Assembly: GCA_964452355.1 (NCBI GenBank)
Contig: CAYVKV010000008.1
Span: 5,578-69,577, forward strand
Reading direction: 5' to 3'
DNA from: UBA1450 sp964452355
Lineage (GTDB): Bacteria; Patescibacteriota; Microgenomatia; UBA1406; GWC2-37-13
Length of the DNA: 64,000 nucleotides
The notes beneath the pieces are model-generated. The model searched no databases, was not told where the DNA came from, and saw only the letters and a program-made list of their open reading frames with translations. Position 1 is the stretch's first letter, and every line of letters starts with the position of its first letter. A program made the position numbers and the translations under genes. Below, piece after piece: positions 8,301-16,575 of this stretch.

Positions 8301-9117
8301 CTTGAAGTACTTCAGCTCCCATTCCAACCTCTACAAAATCATGAAGGTCGTAATCTTTCAAAAAGAGATAATCTTCTTCTTCAAAGGTATCCATTGGTGA
8401 CAAGCTTTTGACCACTTTTATCAAACGGTCATACATGGCAATGTACTTTGATTTTCGATCGACAAATCGATCTGATAGTTTTCGAAATGAGCCTCGTTCT
8501 TTGAGGTCTAGTTCCTGCACAGTAATTTCTCGTTGTTCAATATTTGGAATTTTCTTTTCGAGAGATTTTTGTTCTTTATCATACGTTTTTTTCAGTTTTT
8601 CTTTTTCATTCTCATACCACTCTTCTTGTTTTGCAACTTCAATATCTCGAAGTTTTTCAAGTTCTTGCACAACAACTTGTTGTCGTTCGGTGTCTACGTC
8701 GGTCACCAAAAATAGTGCATAGTAGACAATTCTTTCAAGTGTTTGTGTTGGAATATTTAAAATAATACTCAGGGGGGAAGAGGCTCCTTTAAAATACCAA
8801 ATATGTGCAATTGGTGTTGCGAGTTTAATATGGCCCATGCGTTCTCGACGGACAACAGAAGAAGTGACTTCTACACCGCAGCGATCGCAGACGATTCCCT
8901 TGTATCGAATTCTTTTATATTTTCCGCAGTAACATTCGTAATCTTTTGTTGGTCCAAAAATTCGTTCATCAAAAAGACCATCCTTTTCTGGGCGAAAAGT
9001 GCGGTAATTGATCGTTTCTGGTTTTGTTATTTCTCCATGAGACCATTTGAGAATATCCGCAGGTGATGCGAGTCTGATTTTCAGGCCCGAAAAGTCGAGC
9101 ATTTGAGTATCGTCCAT
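5302..9117 (-). CDS. rpoC: DNA-directed RNA polymerase subunit beta'
   Basis: Catalytic subunit of RNA polymerase, 1271 aa from the Met of MDDTQML, 13 bp after the rpoB stop. The longer frame from 9165 would overlap rpoB and adds no homologous sequence. N-terminal zinc finger Cys62/64/77/80; active-site loop NADFDGDAM near residue 545 with the three Mg-binding Asp present but Ala where most bacteria have Gln (and Phe for the following His); a second Cys cluster (CRSKIGICQKC) toward the C-terminus. The last ~28 residues form an acidic tail rich in Glu, Ser and Asp, encoded in the region shared with rpsL. Confidence 0.98.
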   Translation of the reverse strand: MDDTQMLDFSGLKIRLASPADILKWSHGEITKPETINYRTFRPEKDGLFDERIFGPTKDYECYCGKYKRIRYKGIVCDRCGVEVTSSVVRRERMGHIKLATPIAHIWYFKGASSPLSIILNIPTQTLERIVYYALFLVTDVDTERQQVVVQELEKLRDIEVAKQEEWYENEKEKLKKTYDKEQKSLEKKIPNIEQREITVQELDLKERGSFRKLSDRFVDRKSKYIAMYDRLIKVVKSLSPMDTFEEEDYLFLKDYDLHDFVEVGMGAEVLQELLSQQNLKELISETMSDLSKTRGEKRSKLLKKVRILESFIRSGISPEWMMISVLPVIPPDLRPVVQLPGGKFATSDLNDLYRRVINRNIRLNQLIDLGAPEIILRNEKRMLQESVDSLLDLQKSRGRAQTRRSSKVLKSLSDVLKGKQGRFRQNLLGKRVDYSGRSTIIVGPDLRIDQCGIPKEMALELFKPYLLHEIIIRGLAPNIKSAKNYLEERTPEIYDILEQITKDHPVLLNRAPTLHKLSILGFYPVLTDDNAIKLHPTVCSGYNADFDGDAMGVFVPLSEKAIEEVKTRMLPYQNLLKPADGSPIVIPNKEMALGVYYLTTIDKHAEQDEKKMKIFSNSDEALKNYYLDKVTLRQPVHVRIEGKTIVSSVGRIMFNETLPDVIGFVNEDVTAGGIKDLIVTSMSHLTQEEVGQIIDKIKTLGFWGATMSCGLSVSIFDCKIIADKNEIIHKAEGEVAGIQENYNQGLLTLDEKKRITNKLWIDVTEDLADKTWNEIDDENPVKIIIRSGGARASREQLKQLSAMKGLVVDPMGKIIEVPTKSNYREGLNIFEYVISARGARKGLTDSALKTADAGYLTRRLHDVAHDMIIREEDCETDKGLEITSHGDRGDKFLLRIEGRYSAEPIKKGTKTLIEKGTMLRAEAQKIISDNNIDHVTVRSPLFCRSKIGICQKCYGIDLSTQDLVEVGVPAGVIAAQSIGEPGTQLTMRVRHFGGIVISDVTQGLPRVEELFETRNPKVVSPITEVAGKVSVTEDTERDMFNVTVTPTNTQEDPAEFSIPTTQKLKVADGDMIPSGTQLSEGYLNIRDILSIKGLHFAQQYLLNEVQDVYESQGIGIHDKHFEVIIRKMSDKVAIEDEGDTAFTKNQVVSRVRFDEENKKTLAVGGKPAVGKVTIFGITRASIYTDSWLSAASFEQTTSVLSKAAIQGQVDNLLGLKENVIIGRLIPVTKDLIDKYYLQFSKQYANDQPASAEGSVTEDEQVESESTEEQL

Positions 9118-9130
9118 ATCTTTATTAAAT

Positions 9131-12100
9131 TTAAGAAATATAATCAATTGATAATCCGAGCGCATTGAGTTCTTTCACCAGTACATTGAATGACTCAGGC
9201 ACGCTTGATTGCGGAATATCCAATCCTTTAATGATCGCTTCGAATGATTTTTGTCGACCGCGGACATCATCACTTTTAATGGTGAGCATTTCTTGAAGAG
9301 TATGGGGGACACGATGTGCTTCAAGCGCCCACACTTCCATTTCTCCAAATCGCTGTCCTCCCATTTGTGATTTTCCACCAAGCGGTTGTTGGGTGACCAG
9401 TGAATAAGGTCCAACTGATCGAGCATGAAACTTATCCTCGATCATGTGAATGAGCTTTAGGATGTATCCGATTCCAACAAGTACCGGTCGTTCAAAAGCT
9501 TTTCCTGTTTTACCATCATAAAGCGTGCGTTTACCATCGGTTGGAAGTCCGAGTTTTTCCATTTCTCCAAAAATATAATCTTCTTTTATTTTTTCAAAAA
9601 CAGGGACGGATATATAACTGTCATTTTCTTGAGCAATCCACCCAAGTATGGTTTCAAACAACTGTCCAAGATTCATACGTGCAAGGATTGAAAGTGGTGA
9701 GATAATGACGTCAACGGGCGTTCCGTCCGCAAGATATGGCATATCGTATTCCGGAAGTATTCGAGAAATGACTCCTTTATTTCCGTGACGTCCTGCAAGT
9801 TTATCTCCAACAGTCACTTTTCGAAGTTGAGCAGTATGCACTAAGATCCGCTTCAAAATACTTGGTTCGAGTTCATTTGGATCTTTTTTAGAGTCAATAA
9901 TATCAATATTTACGACTGTTCCACGATCTCCATAGGGCATGCGTAAAGAAGTGTCTTTTACATCTTTTGCTTTTTCTCCAAAAATTGCTCGGAGTAATCG
10001 TTCTTCTGCGGTAAGCTCTCGTTCACCTTTTGGTGCAACTTTTCCGATCAAAATATCTCCACCCTTAACCTGTGTTCCATTGATTACAAAACCATCTTTG
10101 TCAAGATTTTGCAAGATTTCTTCACGAACATTGGGAAGATCTCGAGTTAATTCTTCTTGTCCGAGTTTTGTATCTACGACATCTGCGACAAATTCTTCAC
10201 TGGTTATTGAGGTAAAAATATCTTCTTTAAGAAGTTTTTCTGAAATCACAAATCCGTCTTCATATCCGAGTCCTTCAAGAGACGTGTAGGCGATGACTAA
10301 ATTTTGTCCAAGTCCAAGCTGTCCATTTTCTGATGCTGGTCCGTCGACAATAAGCTCACCCTTTTTCATTTTCTGCTTTGCCCCAACGCGAGGTTTTTGA
10401 TCGAAAACAACATTTTTATTAGTACGTTCAAATCTTTTTAGATTATATTCTAGTTTTTTTCCCGACTTACCCTTGAAAACAATTTTCTTACCATCGACAT
10501 ACTCAATCTCTCCATCTTCAGGAGCAACGATCGTTCGTCCAAGTTCGGCAGATACAATTTCTTCCATACCGGTACCGACTCGGGGAGCTTGTGGTCGAAT
10601 AAGTGGCACTGCCTGACATTGCATATGACTTCCCATAAGTGCGCGACTGGCGTCATCATTCTGCAAAAATGGAATCATGGCAGCAGAAAGTCCGATTGCT
10701 GACCGAGGACTTACATCAATATAATCAATTTTTTCTACGGGAACTTCAATAACTTCGCCATTGTGACGAGCTACTACATGTGAATCGGTGATGTGTCCTT
10801 TATCATCTATTGTGACCTGAGATGACGTAATATAAAACTTTTCTTCATCATCTGCTTGGAGATAATCAACTTTATTTGAAATCGTGATTATCATCTTACT
10901 GCCTTTCTTTTCTTTAATGATTTGTTTGTATGGAGCTTCAAGAAAGCCAAAATCGTTGACTCTTCCGTACATTGCCATATACGTCACCACACCAATGTTT
11001 GGTCCTTCTGGTGAACGAATTGGATCGATTCTTCCGTATTGTGACGATGAAATATCGCGGATCGAAAATGATGCGCGTTGCTTTTCAATTCCTCCCGGGC
11101 CACCGACGGTAATTCTTCGAAGATTGTCAAGTTCTGACAAAGGATTTGTTTGATCAACAATTGTTGAAAGTTGATTTGTCTTATAAAAAATATTGATGGT
11201 TGCAATCAATGGTTTGTTGTTGAGTACTTGTGAAGGTGTTGGATTGACATCGCTTGTAATCAAACTCATTCGTTCCTTTACTTCTTTTTCGACTCGGATC
11301 ATACCGGCACGAATGCCATACATTCCGATAAGTTCTCCAACGGTTCGAAGTCGTCGATTTCCCAAATGGTCAATATCGTCAAAATTTCCATTTCCTTTGG
11401 TTAAGTTCACTAAATATTTCAGACCTTGAACGATGTCTTCTTTCTGAAGAAGGTAATTTTCAGGAGTATTTGGAATTTTAACTCCAAGTTTTTTGTTGAT
11501 CTTATATCTTCCAATCCGACTCATTGAATATCGTTTTGGATCAAAGAAAAGAGTATTGAGTGTCTTATATGCATTTTCAAGAACAAGCGGCTCTCCGGGC
11601 TTTACTTTTCGATAGAACTCAAGAACTGCCTCGTCTTTTGTTGAGGTTTTGTCTTTTTTGAATGTTGGTGCGATGTACTTTTCTATAAGTTCCGGATCCA
11701 TATCACTAAAATAGTTCATGAGCTCGGTATTTGTTTCTCCATCAAAGAGCTTAAGAAAGACCGATGCAATCATTTTTCTTCGTTTGTTGATCTTTATTTC
11801 GATAATACCGTACTTATTTATTCCTACATCAATCCATGATCCGATGTATGGTCGAATTTCAGAGTTGTAAAGGGTGATTCCGGTGTTTTTATCAATTTCT
11901 GCGGTGAAGTACATTCCGGGTGAACGAGCAATTTGACTAATGATAGCGCGCTCTATTCCATTGATGATAAATGTTCCCCGGTCAGTCATCACCGGAAGAT
12001 TGAAAAAGTAAACGTCTTGTGTCTTTTTCTGTCCCGTTTTTTTGTTTTCAATGGTAAGCCGTAAGTAGATTGGTTGATCGTAGGTGAGTTTTTTTCGAAG

Positions 12101-12343
12101 ACAGAGTTTGAGATCGTGTTGTGATTCCCCAAATATCAAATCTTCAAAATGAAGGGTAAGTTTTTTCCCGGTATAGTCTTCAATGGGGAAAAATTCTTGA
12201 ACCGTTTCTTTCAGTTCTCCTTCGAGAAATCGTTTCCAAGAGTCCTTTTGTACCGCAATCAGGTCAAAATCTTTCATAAATTTTTCTTCGGTACCAAGAA
12301 GAATTTTTTTGGAATCGGTTTGAGAAATTGATTTTGATGTCAT
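9131..12343 (-). CDS. rpoB: DNA-directed RNA polymerase subunit beta
   Basis: RNA polymerase beta subunit, 1070 aa, shorter than the E. coli protein because lineage-specific insertions are absent. Conserved blocks include GPGGIEKQRASFSIRD, SPEGPNIGVV, GDKLAGRHGNKGVIS and the C-terminal PLGGKSQMGGQRFGEMEVWALEAH. In the rifampicin pocket, positions equivalent to E. coli Q513, H526, S531 and L533 read T, N, T and G. It is the first gene of rpoB-rpoC-rpsL-rpsG-fusA and has a good promoter about 70 bp upstream; rplJ/rplL are not adjacent. Confidence 0.98.
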   Translation of the reverse strand: MTSKSISQTDSKKILLGTEEKFMKDFDLIAVQKDSWKRFLEGELKETVQEFFPIEDYTGKKLTLHFEDLIFGESQHDLKLCLRKKLTYDQPIYLRLTIENKKTGQKKTQDVYFFNLPVMTDRGTFIINGIERAIISQIARSPGMYFTAEIDKNTGITLYNSEIRPYIGSWIDVGINKYGIIEIKINKRRKMIASVFLKLFDGETNTELMNYFSDMDPELIEKYIAPTFKKDKTSTKDEAVLEFYRKVKPGEPLVLENAYKTLNTLFFDPKRYSMSRIGRYKINKKLGVKIPNTPENYLLQKEDIVQGLKYLVNLTKGNGNFDDIDHLGNRRLRTVGELIGMYGIRAGMIRVEKEVKERMSLITSDVNPTPSQVLNNKPLIATINIFYKTNQLSTIVDQTNPLSELDNLRRITVGGPGGIEKQRASFSIRDISSSQYGRIDPIRSPEGPNIGVVTYMAMYGRVNDFGFLEAPYKQIIKEKKGSKMIITISNKVDYLQADDEEKFYITSSQVTIDDKGHITDSHVVARHNGEVIEVPVEKIDYIDVSPRSAIGLSAAMIPFLQNDDASRALMGSHMQCQAVPLIRPQAPRVGTGMEEIVSAELGRTIVAPEDGEIEYVDGKKIVFKGKSGKKLEYNLKRFERTNKNVVFDQKPRVGAKQKMKKGELIVDGPASENGQLGLGQNLVIAYTSLEGLGYEDGFVISEKLLKEDIFTSITSEEFVADVVDTKLGQEELTRDLPNVREEILQNLDKDGFVINGTQVKGGDILIGKVAPKGERELTAEERLLRAIFGEKAKDVKDTSLRMPYGDRGTVVNIDIIDSKKDPNELEPSILKRILVHTAQLRKVTVGDKLAGRHGNKGVISRILPEYDMPYLADGTPVDVIISPLSILARMNLGQLFETILGWIAQENDSYISVPVFEKIKEDYIFGEMEKLGLPTDGKRTLYDGKTGKAFERPVLVGIGYILKLIHMIEDKFHARSVGPYSLVTQQPLGGKSQMGGQRFGEMEVWALEAHRVPHTLQEMLTIKSDDVRGRQKSFEAIIKGLDIPQSSVPESFNVLVKELNALGLSIDYIS

Positions 12344-12374
12344 TTCGGTGATTGTGGTGAAGTTTTTAACAAAT

Positions 12375-12400
12375 AAAAAAAATCCCTAGATATTCAGGGG
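12375..12400 (-). terminator. Possible attenuator in the rpoB leader
   Basis: Within the predicted rpoB 5' leader, CCCT and AGGG can pair around an 8-nt loop and are followed by A and eight consecutive U. The layout resembles a minimal intrinsic terminator about 5 to 30 nt into the transcript, but the 4-bp stem is weak. It may instead only protect the 5' end. Confidence 0.3.
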
Positions 12401-12409
12401 AATCCGATA

Positions 12410-12438
12410 AATATACAATATGATTGTTGAAAAGTCAA
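12410..12438 (-). promoter_or_regulatory. Sigma-70 promoter for rpoB operon
   Basis: Minus strand: -35 TTGACT, 17-bp spacer, -10 TATATT. This is the closest match to the sigma-70 consensus seen in the window. Predicted start of transcription is near 12403, giving a leader of about 60 nt. Unlike many genes here, rpoB is thus not leaderless. Confidence 0.75.
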
Positions 12439-12456
12439 TTATATTTGTTTGGTGAA

Positions 12457-12672
12457 TTATTCGTCTTTTTTTTCAGGGGATGAAAGCTTGTTTTGAATCA
12501 TATTGAGGATATCCTCAATGTTGTTTTCAACCGTATCAGTATGTTTAAGAATTTTCACAATGGTATCTCTTCCTTTTTTTGTTGCAAAGGCATAAACGAG
12601 TAATGATCCGCCAAGCATTCCAAGGGCGTATCCGGACCAAAAATTGTGAGAATCATTTTTTTGATTTTTCAT
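12457..12672 (-). CDS. Small YtxH-like membrane protein
   Basis: A 71-aa protein with one glycine-rich membrane helix (about residues 12-30, GYALGMLGGSLLVYAF) followed by TKKGRD and a charged amphipathic tail, the layout of YtxH-like proteins. Function unknown; such proteins are often linked to the envelope or stress. Its start overlaps the end of the preceding 88-aa gene by 20 bp, and the pair is probably translated together. It lies just upstream of the rpoB promoter. Confidence 0.65.
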   Translation of the reverse strand: MKNQKNDSHNFWSGYALGMLGGSLLVYAFATKKGRDTIVKILKHTDTVENNIEDILNMIQNKLSSPEKKDE

Positions 12673-12919
12673 TTTTTTTATCTTTGTAAAGATCTATCAC
12701 CTTAAGAATGGTTTTAAATCCGTTAATAAATCCGGTAGCTTCACCGATTCCATGCTTCAGACCAATTCCTATGGTGTCAAATCCTTTGACAATGGTATTC
12801 ATATTTTTAATAGCTCTTCTGAGTTCAAATAACACCAGTGTAAGCTGGATTCCAACAACCGTCAGGAAAATGGTTGAAACAACAAGAACAATAAGAAGAA
12901 GAATTTGAATGGTATCCAT
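12653..12919 (-). CDS. Small single-pass membrane protein, DUF948-like layout
   Basis: An 88-aa protein: an N-terminal membrane helix (about 5-30, very rich in I, L and V), a short linker with LFELRRAIKNMN, a glycine-containing amphipathic middle and a Lys-rich end. The layout resembles DUF948 proteins that accompany YtxH-like proteins in Gram-positives; that family call is tentative. It sits 53 bp after the rmlA-like gene and overlaps the next small gene by 20 bp. Confidence 0.6.
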   Translation of the reverse strand: MDTIQILLLIVLVVSTIFLTVVGIQLTLVLFELRRAIKNMNTIVKGFDTIGIGLKHGIGEATGFINGFKTILKVIDLYKDKKNEKSKK

Positions 12920-12972
12920 AATTAAAAAATATAATAAAGAATCGTATCAATCAGTATATCAAAAATGTAATG

Positions 12973-13692
12973 TTATTTTATCTTTTTGCTTTTCTTAGCC
13001 CAATAGTTATTGGCCTCAAGGAGACTATCAAAGGTGCCTGCATCATGCCAAGAGCCATTAATCACATTCACCTTAAGCTCTCCACAATCTTTGTATTGAT
13101 TGATCACATCAGGTATTTCAAGTTCGCCACGACTCGATGGTGAGATTTTCTTTGCAAATGCGGTGGCGCGATTATCAAGGATATAAATACCCACCATAGC
13201 AAAGTTACTTTTCGGATGTTCTGGTTTTTCAATAATCGACAATACATTATTGTTCTCATCAAAATCAATGACGCCATATCTTTCAGGATCGGGCACTTCT
13301 TTTGCAAATACACACCCACCTTTTTGAAAATTCTGAATAGAATCTGAAAAGTTATGGTCAAAAATATTGTCTCCGAGAATCAGAGTTACGTTGTCAGTTC
13401 CAATAAAGTGTTCGCCAAGAATAAAGGCATCAGGAAGTCCTCGTGGCTCCTCTTGAATTTCGTACGTAAACTTTGCGCCAAATTCAGACCCTGTTCCCAG
13501 TAAATTTAAAAATTGTCCCGCATATTCCGGTGCGACAATAATCAGAATGTCTTTTATCCCTGCCATTGTGAGGGTTTCAATCGGATAATATATCATTGGT
13601 TTGTCATAAACCGGAAGAAGCTGTTTTGATGTGATCTTGGTGAGTGGACGAAGTCGTGTCGCACGACCTCCAGCGAGTATGATACCTTTCAT
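12973..13692 (-). CDS. rmlA: Nucleotidyltransferase, glucose-1-phosphate thymidylyltransferase-like
   Basis: Couples a sugar-1-phosphate to a nucleoside triphosphate, probably giving dTDP-glucose for surface glycans. The N-terminal signature GGRATRLRPLT, the KQLLPVYDKPMIYYPI block, LILGDNIF (metal site, about residues 104-111) and EKPEHPKSNFAMVGIY match RmlA. At 239 aa it is shorter than E. coli RmlA (about 290), as in compact archaeal and CPR versions, so the C-terminal regulatory region is reduced. No rmlB, C or D is visible in the window. It is 4 bp downstream of a small membrane-protein gene, at the end of the surface-protein run. Confidence 0.85.
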   Translation of the reverse strand: MKGIILAGGRATRLRPLTKITSKQLLPVYDKPMIYYPIETLTMAGIKDILIIVAPEYAGQFLNLLGTGSEFGAKFTYEIQEEPRGLPDAFILGEHFIGTDNVTLILGDNIFDHNFSDSIQNFQKGGCVFAKEVPDPERYGVIDFDENNNVLSIIEKPEHPKSNFAMVGIYILDNRATAFAKKISPSSRGELEIPDVINQYKDCGELKVNVINGSWHDAGTFDSLLEANNYWAKKSKKIK

Positions 13693-13696
13693 ATTT

Positions 13697-13975
13697 TTAG
13701 GGAAGGATAAATATTTTGAGCAAAAAAAGCAACGTAAATCCTATGAGGACATATTCTAACACAACTTTCAGGTGGATCGTATTTTCGATGATGTGATGAT
13801 AGATTCCCCAGATGATATAAAACGTAACAAACGCAAGGAGAATAATAAATTCAAGAAGTCGTTCGCCTTGGAATATGCTGAGGGCGAGGATAAAGAATAC
13901 GCCAATAGTGACAAACAGTAGGTAATCAAATGGATGTTTCTTAACTTCTTTTGTAATGTGTTTAATAAGTTCCAT
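13697..13975 (-). CDS. Small three-helix membrane protein, unknown
   Basis: A 92-aa protein with three hydrophobic helices (about 18-35, 40-59 and 70-91) and a Lys-rich cytoplasmic N-terminus. No recognised domain. It starts 3 bp after the CAP-protein stop and ends 4 bp before the rmlA-like start, so it is clearly part of this operon. Confidence 0.7.
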   Translation of the reverse strand: MELIKHITKEVKKHPFDYLLFVTIGVFFILALSIFQGERLLEFIILLAFVTFYIIWGIYHHIIENTIHLKVVLEYVLIGFTLLFLLKIFILP

Positions 13976-13978
13976 GTT

Positions 13979-14854
13979 TTAGAGAATAGAGCCATTGATA
14001 ACAATGAATGTTCCAATCATCACAAATCCGATAAACAAGATATGAATGAGATTTTTACCTTTAATATGAATGAGATTGAGCTTTGATGCAAAGTAAAAAT
14101 CAAGAATGAGAGCTAAAATGAGAACGCTGAAAAATATCAGATTAATATTAAGAAAAGAAGCATAAAAAGGAGCGTCTGATGAATCTGCAAGAACGAGCGA
14201 CTTTGGAAGTTCTTGAGCCACGGGGTTTGAGGCAGGCTCAGGTTGTTCTTGTTTTGCGTTCGATTCCACTTGCGACGCTGGATATAAGGGTTTTCCAAAT
14301 TCCTGCACAACGAGGGTCGTTTCTTCGTCATTTATCACGCCGTTTACAACAGCAAACCCAACATCAGTGTATTCTTTCCTCAATAAATTTTCGCGGTGAG
14401 TTTCGGAATCCATCCATGCTTGCACTACTCCGTCACTAAACAAGAAGTTCTTTGCGAGATTTTCTCCAGCATATTCATATTGGTATCCCGATGCAAGAAT
14501 AAATTCCCATGGCGTTTCGCCCGATGGTCCATAATGTGACCAGTAGTTTTTTTCAAACATATCTTTTGCCTTGGCTTGAGCAGCTTGCTCGAGTTTTTCA
14601 TTATAGATAAGTTCAGGCAATTTGTACTTTGCTCGTTCCGCATTTGTGAGGTCTAATAATTTCTTTGTTGATATGTCAGTAGCATATCCAAGAATTGATC
14701 CGGAAGTGTTTTGTAAATGCGTTATTCCAACCGTTAAAGCAAGGGCAAATACCAGATAGACCGTCAAAAAATCATGATGGAGTATCTTGGCTCTGAAATT
14801 ATTTGCGAGTTTTGGAAGAAACAAATGATGGAGGGCGTTTTTAATATGGTTCAT
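13979..14854 (-). CDS. Membrane-anchored CAP (SCP/PR1, YkwD-like) domain protein
   Basis: A 291-aa envelope protein. After an N-terminal membrane helix (about 30-48), a CAP domain spans about 85-195: LLDLTNAERAKYKLP, WSHYGPSGETPWEFI, YAGENLAKNF and WMDSETHRENLLRKEY, with the His and Glu of the conserved cavity present. A Pro/Glu/Gln-rich linker and two more membrane helices (about 230-250 and 270-290) follow. CAP proteins are extracytoplasmic and of largely unknown biochemical activity. It overlaps the VanZ-like gene by 4 bp (ATGA). Confidence 0.85.
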   Translation of the reverse strand: MNHIKNALHHLFLPKLANNFRAKILHHDFLTVYLVFALALTVGITHLQNTSGSILGYATDISTKKLLDLTNAERAKYKLPELIYNEKLEQAAQAKAKDMFEKNYWSHYGPSGETPWEFILASGYQYEYAGENLAKNFLFSDGVVQAWMDSETHRENLLRKEYTDVGFAVVNGVINDEETTLVVQEFGKPLYPASQVESNAKQEQPEPASNPVAQELPKSLVLADSSDAPFYASFLNINLIFFSVLILALILDFYFASKLNLIHIKGKNLIHILFIGFVMIGTFIVINGSIL

Positions 14855-15234
14855 AGAAACATCTTCAACTTTTCGAGATTATTTTTAGTATACATAAAAC
14901 ACAATCCTATTCCAATGGCATCAATACCAATATCGCGTGGTGATCCTTGGCGCGTGGGAGTGAATGTTTGGTGGAGTTCGTCGCTTATTGCAAATAATAA
15001 AGTAGCTATTGCGGCATATAAATAAGCTCGTTTTGTTTTTTTTGAAAGATACTTTCGAAATGCTCGTAAAAAGAGAAAATAGAGGAATGCATACTCGACA
15101 ATATGTAAGAATTTAAAAACGATAAAATTGACGATAAATTCTTCTGAAACACCAATACGTTGGCGCGATGACATCAAAAATATGAGTGTCATCCAGAGAA
15201 TCGGCGGAAGCCAATAGAACATACATTTCTTCAT
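14851..15234 (-). CDS. VanZ-like membrane protein
   Basis: A 127-aa polytopic protein with the VanZ-like signature: MSSRQ near residue 22, a KFLHIVEYAFLYFLF helix, then DELHQTFTPTRQGSPRDIGIDAIG (split here as DELHQTF, PTRQGS and DIGIDAIG). VanZ relatives are integral membrane proteins, in some cases linked to teicoplanin resistance; the biochemical role is unknown. Four bp separate it from the lamin-tail gene, and it overlaps the CAP gene by 4 bp. Confidence 0.85.
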   Translation of the reverse strand: MKKCMFYWLPPILWMTLIFLMSSRQRIGVSEEFIVNFIVFKFLHIVEYAFLYFLFLRAFRKYLSKKTKRAYLYAAIATLLFAISDELHQTFTPTRQGSPRDIGIDAIGIGLCFMYTKNNLEKLKMFL

Positions 15235-15238
15235 AAGA

Positions 15239-16519
15239 TTAGTTTGAATATATCATTTTTAATATCAAAGAACCAATGGAAAGGAGAGAGTATCCCATTG
15301 CAAGAACTGAAAAGTCAACTGTATTTTGATGGGGAAGATCGATCGCTGAAGATGCGCCAAGAACGTGATGATCAATTTTTTCTCCTTGATGGGGAATGAT
15401 CGGAGGCGAGACTGAAACGGAATATGTTTTATATATCGTATTCTGGATCGATGTATTGCTCGTTTGCATTGAATTCGAAGAACCTTCTTTGTTTATACTG
15501 TCTTTTTTATCTTCAAAACTATCTGAAGATTCAAATGGTATCTCTGTTTCTTCAGGAATACACTCGGTATTCTCCTTGTTTTGTGAGGGAAGTTGGAGAC
15601 AAAATGTAGCACTCTTGAGCTCCGACCATCCCCAGCTTCTTCCTTTTTCGGAATGATCGTAGGTAAAACTATCTTTTTCGCGTTCCTCAAAATCAAGAAG
15701 TCTCACTGAATCTCCGGAATTATTGAATAGTGCGGAAGAGAGTTCAATTACTGCATATTTTTTTGCAGCAATGGTGGTTGAAAACTGTTTTGCCAATGAC
15801 CCGCTTTGTTCCGCATCATCAATGTACCAATAAGAAAGATTTACTTCAAAATCGTTATCATTATAAAGTTCGATCCATTCTTTCATTCCAGCATTGGGCG
15901 CAACAAGTACTTCGCTAATAAATATATTGTCATATGATTGCGGTGTTGTGATTTGTGTTGGTGATGGAGTCGTTGATTGAGTGATTATTGGAGTATTTGT
16001 GGGTAAGAGAAGGGGTGTTGGAGTTTGCGTTGGAGTTGTCAAACAGGAAGTTCCAGATTCGTTGAAGAATTCAAAAGAAGAAGGGTTGGTGATCCAACTT
16101 TCAGTACTATCGGGGTTTCGTTCAAAAGAATATCCATTTCCCGGACTTGCGTTATATTCATAAAAATCGATCAGCATTGCTTTTTGATCTGTCGGAAGCG
16201 CACTGTTGTCAAAAAGTCTAATTGCATCTATTGAGGATTTGTTGAGGTTAAAATTTTTTTGAATGACAATGCAAGCTTGAGGATACATGAATGTATCTGG
16301 TGGGATAGTCACAAAAGTCGTACCACCATTGTCATCAATGTGCCAACCTGAAATATCGATTATTTCATTGGATGTATTTAAAAGTTCCACTGTTTGTTCG
16401 GGTTCAATCGCAAACTCATTTATCACAACTTCAGGAGGCGCCTGCGCAAATGCTTGTGTTGCTTGAGAAATGAGGAAGATGAGAGAAGCGATGATGAATC
16501 CTAAGAAAAAGGAGTTCAC
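15239..16519 (-). CDS. Surface protein with two lamin-tail domains
   Basis: Secreted, membrane-anchored protein with two lamin-tail domains: one starting VVINEFAIEP and containing ISGWHIDDNGG, the other IFISEVLVAPNAGMKEWIELYN with LSYWYIDD. A signal-like hydrophobic N-terminus ending in ATQAFA, a Thr/Pro linker between the domains, a Ser/Glu-rich segment and a C-terminal membrane helix complete it. The start is uncertain: an in-frame GTG at 16555 has GGAG abutting it, but the GTG at 16519 lies exactly 6 nt after a TACACT -10-like box and still encodes the signal peptide. Lamin-tail domains in bacteria are extracellular and thought to bind surfaces or nucleic acid; role here unknown. Confidence 0.8.
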   Translation of the reverse strand: MNSFFLGFIIASLIFLISQATQAFAQAPPEVVINEFAIEPEQTVELLNTSNEIIDISGWHIDDNGGTTFVTIPPDTFMYPQACIVIQKNFNLNKSSIDAIRLFDNSALPTDQKAMLIDFYEYNASPGNGYSFERNPDSTESWITNPSSFEFFNESGTSCLTTPTQTPTPLLLPTNTPIITQSTTPSPTQITTPQSYDNIFISEVLVAPNAGMKEWIELYNDNDFEVNLSYWYIDDAEQSGSLAKQFSTTIAAKKYAVIELSSALFNNSGDSVRLLDFEEREKDSFTYDHSEKGRSWGWSELKSATFCLQLPSQNKENTECIPEETEIPFESSDSFEDKKDSINKEGSSNSMQTSNTSIQNTIYKTYSVSVSPPIIPHQGEKIDHHVLGASSAIDLPHQNTVDFSVLAMGYSLLSIGSLILKMIYSN

Positions 16520-16575
16520 AGAAATAGTGTACACGAATAATAAAAGTAAGTACACTCCGTGTATGAAGAGACAAG

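Noticed and set aside
8408..9066. Several plus-strand frames of 60-104 codons across rpoC and rpoB
   Set aside because: They are antisense shadows of strongly conserved coding sequence, with Ser/Phe-rich translations typical of reverse-frame reading.
9118..9165. Upstream start of rpoC at 9165
   Set aside because: It would overlap rpoB by 35 bp and adds a segment with no similarity to beta'.
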